Shown here: positions 61,715 to 64,000 of the stretch, piece after piece
How the letters are laid out: each line of letters opens with the position of its first letter
How positions within the stretch are numbered: the stretch's first letter is position 1
Assembly (NCBI GenBank): GCA_902779355.1
Contig: CACZBF010000008.1
Span: forward strand, 94,171-158,170
Direction of reading: 5' to 3'
Source: an uncultured Lachnospiraceae bacterium
GTDB lineage: Bacteria; Bacillota; Clostridia; Lachnospirales; Lachnospiraceae
DNA: 64,000 nucleotides
Position numbers and translations under genes: made by a program
The notes under the pieces: generated by a model
What the model was told of the DNA's origin: nothing
Databases searched by the model: none
Seen by the model: the letters and a program-made list of their open reading frames with translations, nothing else

Positions 61715-62860
61715 ATGAAAAAGATTGCCATTCTCGGTTCGACCGGCAGTATCGGCACACAGACACTTGATGTCGTGCGTGAGCAGGGAGATCTGCAGGT
61801 ATCTGCGATGTCCTGCGGGTCCAATCTGGATTTGTTTGAAAAGCAGATCCGGGAGTTTTTACCATCCATGGTTTCCGTGAAGGATGAGGCGCTCGCGAAA
61901 GAACTGACCGATCGGATCAGGGACTTAAGCGGCATATCGATACGCTTCGGGATCGATGGGCTTATGGCGGTTGCGGCGGAGAATGATGCGACGATCGTCG
62001 TGACGGCAATTGTCGGGATGCTCGGGATTCGTCCGACCATTGCGGCGATCCGTGCAAGGAAAAACATTGCCCTTGCCAATAAGGAGACGCTTGTGACGGC
62101 AGGACACCTGATCATGCCGATGGTCAAGGAATGCGGTGTTTCACTTTTACCTGTAGACAGCGAGCATAGTGCGATCTTCCAGTCTCTGAATGGAGAAAGA
62201 GAGAACCGCATTGCGAAGATTCTCCTGACCGCATCCGGCGGCCCCTTCCTTCATAAAACAAAAGCAGAACTGGAGCATGTCGGGGTGCAGGATGCCTTAA
62301 AACACCCGAACTGGTCCATGGGAAGAAAGATCACGATTGATTCTGCAACCATGGTGAATAAAGGATTGGAGGTCATTGAGGCGAAGTGGCTTTTTGGTGT
62401 GCAGCCGGAGCAGATCGAGGTTGTCGTGCAGCCGCAGAGCATCATCCATTCCATGGTGGAGTATGAGGACGGGGCAGTGATCGCGCAGCTCGGGACACCG
62501 GATATGCGCCTTCCGATCCAATATGCCCTGTACTATCCGAAACGCCGCCCGTTGTCCGGCGAACGGCTTGATTTTGCAAGGATTTCGGAGATCCGCTTTG
62601 AAAAACCGGATTCAGAGACATTTATGGGACTCCCATTGTGCTATGATGCAATCAGACGCGGAGGAAACGTCCCGACGGCTTTGAATGCCGCAAATGAGCT
62701 TGCGGTCGCAAAGTTTCTGAACGGAGAGATCTCGTTCCTTACGATCTACGAGATCCTGGAGGATGCCATCAGGAATACGGCATTTGTTGCGGATCCTTCG
62801 GTGGAGGAGATCCTATCGACAGAGCAGTCAGTCTATGACAGAATAAGGAGTAAATGGTGA
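61715..62860 (+). CDS. dxr: 1-deoxy-D-xylulose 5-phosphate reductoisomerase
   Basis: Second step of the MEP isoprenoid pathway. The 381-residue protein has the NADPH site ILGSTGSIGTQTLDVV, the region ANKETLVTAGHLI, SEHSAIFQSL, ASGGPF and the C-terminal NAANELAVAKFLNG. GGAGG precedes ATG 61715. rseP begins one base after its stop. Confidence 0.97.
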   Translation: MKKIAILGSTGSIGTQTLDVVREQGDLQVSAMSCGSNLDLFEKQIREFLPSMVSVKDEALAKELTDRIRDLSGISIRFGIDGLMAVAAENDATIVVTAIVGMLGIRPTIAAIRARKNIALANKETLVTAGHLIMPMVKECGVSLLPVDSEHSAIFQSLNGERENRIAKILLTASGGPFLHKTKAELEHVGVQDALKHPNWSMGRKITIDSATMVNKGLEVIEAKWLFGVQPEQIEVVVQPQSIIHSMVEYEDGAVIAQLGTPDMRLPIQYALYYPKRRPLSGERLDFARISEIRFEKPDSETFMGLPLCYDAIRRGGNVPTALNAANELAVAKFLNGEISFLTIYEILEDAIRNTAFVADPSVEEILSTEQSVYDRIRSKW

Positions 62861-62861
62861 T

Positions 62862-63905
62862 ATGGGGATTCTGATCGCGATCCTGATCTTTGGAGCTATC
62901 GTGATCTTCCACGAGTTCGGACATTTCGTCGTTGCGAAGAAGAACGATGTACAGGTCAATGAGTTTATGATCGGCTTCGGCCCGAAGCTTATCGGCGTGA
63001 AGCGGGGGGAGACACTCTTTACCCTGAGACTCCTGCCGCTTGGCGGAGCCTGTGTGATGGCGGACGAGGAAGAGAATGAGGACAATCCGAGGGCATTCCG
63101 CAGGAAATCGGCATGGAGGAGACTTCTGATCGTGGCAGCGGGACCGCTTTTCAACTTCTTGCTGGCATTCATTCTGGCGGTGATCCTGACGGCGATGATC
63201 GGCGTCGATAAACCCGTTCTTACCGGTACGGTAGACGGCCTTCCTGCGCAGGCGGCAGGAATGCAGGAAGGAGACGAGATCACAAGGCTGAATGAAAAGT
63301 CGATCCACTTTTCCAGAGAGTTGAGACTGTATCTGCAGACGCATGGCAATCAAGAGATGCGCGTGACCTATAAGCGCGACGGGGAGACTTATCAGACGAC
63401 GCTGATCCCAGTGTACAATCCGGAGGCCGGCACTTATCAGATCGGGATCACTTACAATCCGTATTCCGAAAAGGTTGGCCCGCTGCAAACGCTGCAGTAC
63501 GGGTGGTATGAGATGGAATACAGCATCTGGTCCGTGATAGAAGGATTGCGGCTTCTGTTCACGGGCGGGGTCACGGTCAACGACCTTTCAGGGCCGGTCG
63601 GGATCGTGAAGGCGATCGACGATACCTATACGGCGAGCAACGCGGCAGGCGGCGCGTTTTTGGTGGTCGTCAACATGCTCAATATTGCAGTGCTTCTGTC
63701 CGCCAACCTTGGCGTGATGAACTTGCTGCCGATTCCGGGACTTGACGGCGGGAGGCTCATCTTTACGACAGCAGAGCTGGTCACCCGAAAGCAGCTCCCA
63801 GTCGAGAAAGAAGGCATGATCAACCTGGTCGGGATGGGATTGCTCTTCGCATTGATGATATTTGTCGTCGTCAACGACGTGAGAAAGTTGATGATCGGGT
63901 TCTAA
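62862..63905 (+). CDS. rseP: RseP/RasP-type site-2 membrane metalloprotease
   Basis: Intramembrane zinc protease. The 347-residue protein has HEFGH in the first helix (VIFHEFGHFVVAKK), a PDZ domain (about 120-190; GLPAQAAGMQEGDEITRLN), and the second zinc motif NLLPIPGLDGGRL near the C-terminus. In B. subtilis the homologue RasP cleaves anti-sigma factors and remnant signal peptides. ATG 62862 follows AAGGAG by 11 nt. The 95 bp after it (63906-64000) contain no feature I recognise. Confidence 0.95.
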   Translation: MGILIAILIFGAIVIFHEFGHFVVAKKNDVQVNEFMIGFGPKLIGVKRGETLFTLRLLPLGGACVMADEEENEDNPRAFRRKSAWRRLLIVAAGPLFNFLLAFILAVILTAMIGVDKPVLTGTVDGLPAQAAGMQEGDEITRLNEKSIHFSRELRLYLQTHGNQEMRVTYKRDGETYQTTLIPVYNPEAGTYQIGITYNPYSEKVGPLQTLQYGWYEMEYSIWSVIEGLRLLFTGGVTVNDLSGPVGIVKAIDDTYTASNAAGGAFLVVVNMLNIAVLLSANLGVMNLLPIPGLDGGRLIFTTAELVTRKQLPVEKEGMINLVGMGLLFALMIFVVVNDVRKLMIGF

Positions 63906-64000
63906 ACGGCAGTTTAATGGCTACCCATACGGTCGTCCTCTGTATGTCACAAGCCCAACGGTCTGCAAATGCTCGCTCGATGTGCTCCTAATCAGATTTT

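Noticed and set aside
1..64000. CRISPR arrays, rRNA and tRNA genes, prophage structural genes
   Set aside because: No regularly spaced repeats, cloverleaf tRNA patterns or phage structural proteins were recognised anywhere in the window.

Overview
The window looks like the chromosome of a motile Clostridia member, most probably a Lachnospiraceae relative (moderate GC, SigA-type promoters, CodY, a SigD/FliA-type sigma factor, FliY and YlxF/MotE-type proteins). The gene order matches the well-known Firmicutes block, as in Bacillus subtilis: dprA-topA-codY, then the flagellar/chemotaxis operon, then sigD, rpsB-tsf-pyrH-frr-uppS-cdsA-dxr-rseP.

Layout. 1-6.9 kb: 3' part of gltX, a short UvrD-like helicase, a convergent DUF1292 gene, a GH13-family protein that has lost its catalytic residues, a DUF5662 protein and trpS. 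6.9-12.7 kb: comM, dprA, topA, codY. 12.8-25.4 kb: flgB-flgC-fliE-fliF-fliG-fliH-fliI-fliJ-motE-like-fliK-flgD-TIGR02530 gene-flgE, preceded by a SigA promoter and an elaborate 157-nt palindromic leader. 25.4-32.2 kb: an accessory island between flgE and motA. 32.3-51.4 kb: motA-motB-fliL-fliM-fliY-cheY-fliO-fliP-fliQ-fliR-flhB-flhA-flhF-flhG-PilZ-cheB-cheA-cheW-cheC-cheD-small membrane protein-sigD. 51.4-54.9 kb: a FapA-like DUF342 protein and three envelope or accessory proteins. 54.9-64 kb: rpsB, tsf, a polysaccharide deacetylase, a bactofilin, pyrH, frr, uppS, cdsA, dxr and rseP.

The most striking part is the island. Downstream of the expressed 684-aa hook gene flgE lies a second, inverted flgE reading frame of 1,015 codons that is intact but lacks the first 44 codons and any start signal. 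Its homology to flgE stops at a 20-bp sequence (18/20 identical) that is present in inverted orientation inside flgE codons 43-49. A complete tyrosine recombinase gene begins 46 bp beyond that site. Inversion between the two sites would fuse the flgE 5' end in frame to the silent cassette and make a 1,058-aa hook protein carrying three extra repeats. This is best explained as a hook-protein DNA-inversion (phase/antigenic variation) system. The spacer between the two cassettes holds decayed cargo: a group IIC-like intron fragment, an antitoxin with a truncated toxin, a double-glycine leader-like peptide and a threonine aldolase gene with an in-frame stop.

A second notable element is the leader before flgB. 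It can fold into a closed multi-hairpin (cloverleaf-like) structure that starts near the predicted +1 and ends just before the Shine-Dalgarno site. It may be a regulatory RNA, an invertible switch or a mobile palindromic repeat. The genes run almost entirely on the + strand. Regulation visible in the sequence includes a CodY-box-like site in the codY promoter, several strong intrinsic terminators and hairpin leaders before rpsB and frr.
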